Part shown: piece after piece, positions 15,079 through 16,106 of the stretch | Layout: every line of letters starts with the position of its first letter | Position numbering within the stretch: the first letter of the stretch is position 1 | Assembly: GCA_002338885.1 (NCBI GenBank) | Contig: DDJI01000088.1 | Coordinates: 2,606-18,711, forward strand | DNA from: Ruminococcus sp. UBA1828 | GTDB lineage: Bacteria; Bacillota; Clostridia; Oscillospirales; Ruminococcaceae | Direction of reading: 5' to 3' | Length of the DNA: 16,106 nucleotides | Program-made: the position numbers and the translations under genes | The notes under the pieces: generated by a model | What the model was told of the DNA's origin: nothing | Database searches by the model: none | Seen by the model: only the letters and a program-made list of their open reading frames with translations

Positions 15079-16106
15079 TTATTCGGTCGCAGTCATTATC
15101 GCCTCAAACGCCTCGGCCGCATCGGTGTATGCCTGCCTTACGGCGTCGGTTGTAAAGGTGCAGCCTGCTATAAGTATCGCATCGTCGTCGGCGTTTTCAA
15201 TGTTTGAGCCTTCCTGCTTCTCGGCGTATCCCGTTTCGGCGACAGCCTCTCCGAAATACTCCGTCTCGTTGTGAGATATTACCTTGAATCTGACTATTTC
15301 TCCGCTGTCCGAAAGGATGTAAAGTATCTCTACCGGACCGCCGTATCCGTAAGGAGCGGCCACGACTGCGGTGTATGACGCGTCAGGGGTCTCAACCTTG
15401 TACGCAGAGCTTACGCTTGAGCGGACAGGCACGCTTATCGGCGTGACCGATGCGCCGTCTATCATCTTTTCAATCCTTGTCACGATTGCGGATGTCTTTT
15501 CCGAAACAAGCTCCTGCACGTGCGCCGCCGCAGCGTCAAACTCTTCGGTGCAATCGTCTGCGCTTTGCTCGGTTTCCTCGCCGTCATACGCCGCTATCGG
15601 ATTTGCAAACGCATCAAACGCCAGGAAAATCGTTTCCTCGCCGGATTTGCACACGGCTATGTATCCCGTGCCGTTTTCGGCGGCATACAGCGCACTAAGG
15701 CCCTGCGGCACTTCCTCGCTTGCCGCAAGAACACATTCGCCCGACTTAGAGCATGCATACGGGAACACAGCGGCTGCAATTTCCTGAGCCTTTTGCTCGT
15801 CGGTCTTTTCACCGGCAGATATAGCTGCCACTTGGAGCAAAACTTCAAATCCGTCCGAAACGGCGTTTTTAAATGCCGTAGAGGAATATGTAACTCCCGC
15901 CACCGTGTCTATGCCGGAAAGCGCCGAGTCGGCTCCTATATATGTGAGGGGATATGTATCTGTGCCCATGTCCTTGCTTTCGGCGTAGTTTGTCAAAACT
16001 ATGTTTAAAATCTTTCCGTCAGCGCCTACACCCATCGTGATAAGCATGTCTGACGAGCTGTACTGAGTGGAGGTCGTCAGCGTTACCGCGTATCCCGGCG
16101 GCTGTA
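15079..16106 (-). CDS. rnfG: Rnf complex flavoprotein subunit RnfG, two FMN-binding domains, N-terminus beyond the window
   Basis: The frame is open to the right edge; at least 341 residues are visible, longer than the common RnfG of about 200. RnfG carries FMN attached by ApbE and faces the outside. The visible part holds two FMN_bind-like halves. The first runs from the edge through MLITMGVGADGKILNIVLTN to IDTVAGVTYSS (15900-15880). The second begins at GYGGPVEILYILSDSGEIVRFKVISHNET and ends with LIAGCTFTTDAV (near 15168-15148). Both attachment motifs differ from the usual S/T-G-A-T-x-S/T: Ala replaces the first Ser/Thr and Val or Cys replaces Ala, but the modified Ser/Thr is kept (S in one, T in the other). 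The gene order rnfG-E-A-B is clostridial, so rnfC and rnfD are expected beyond the edge. Confidence 0.88.
   Translation of the reverse strand, partial: QPPGYAVTLTTSTQYSSSDMLITMGVGADGKILNIVLTNYAESKDMGTDTYPLTYIGADSALSGIDTVAGVTYSSTAFKNAVSDGFEVLLQVAAISAGEKTDEQKAQEIAAAVFPYACSKSGECVLAASEEVPQGLSALYAAENGTGYIAVCKSGEETIFLAFDAFANPIAAYDGEETEQSADDCTEEFDAAAAHVQELVSEKTSAIVTRIEKMIDGASVTPISVPVRSSVSSAYKVETPDASYTAVVAAPYGYGGPVEILYILSDSGEIVRFKVISHNETEYFGEAVAETGYAEKQEGSNIENADDDAILIAGCTFTTDAVRQAYTDAAEAFEAIMTATE

Overview
The window looks like the chromosome of an anaerobic, Gram-positive Bacillota bacterium of class Clostridia, probably a gut or rumen relative of the Oscillospiraceae/Ruminococcaceae. The reasons are strong AGGAGG-type ribosome sites, sigma-A-like promoters, a clostridial Rnf gene order (G-E-A-B, then a NusG-domain-II protein and a Gx-transporter protein), a hexameric glutamate dehydrogenase, and several glycan-degrading enzymes. 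The genus is a guess. No phage, transposon, CRISPR array or other mobile element is visible. The longest stretch without a gene is about 270 bases (2124-2395), and it holds two divergent promoters.

Left part (1-5454). A glycosidase of family GH43 enters from the left edge and ends at a bidirectional terminator shared with a convergent two-gene unit on the minus strand: dtd (D-aminoacyl-tRNA deacylase) then an ArsC/Spx-like protein. gdhA (glutamate dehydrogenase) is transcribed divergently from dtd, from an extended -10 promoter that overlaps a doubled GTATAC palindrome. A monocistronic, cytoplasmic glycosidase-like gene with a DUF5060-like N-terminus follows, with its own promoter and terminator.

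Middle (5471-9681). A minus-strand pair encodes a cytoplasmic type I pullulanase and an M20 (PepV/Sapep-type) dipeptidase. Divergent from it is an initiator tRNA-fMet gene with a near-consensus promoter and unusual U-U mismatches. It is followed by a hairpin terminator and three 33-bp tandem repeats, then a NimA-like flavin-binding protein of the pyridoxamine-phosphate-oxidase superfamily.

Right part (9701-16106). This is a flavin electron-transfer locus. On the plus strand are a lipoprotein made of two copies of one domain and an ApbE lipoprotein (FAD:protein FMN transferase). Convergent to them, on the minus strand, are rnfG (cut by the right edge), rnfE, rnfA, rnfB, a NusG-domain-II protein and a Gx-transporter family protein. 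Rnf couples ferredoxin oxidation and NAD reduction to ion pumping, and ApbE would attach FMN to RnfG and RnfD. The duplicated lipoprotein carries an AGCT motif in each copy that is also found in the C-terminal domain of RnfG, so it may be an undescribed flavin-associated surface partner of this system. This is the most interesting lead in the window.
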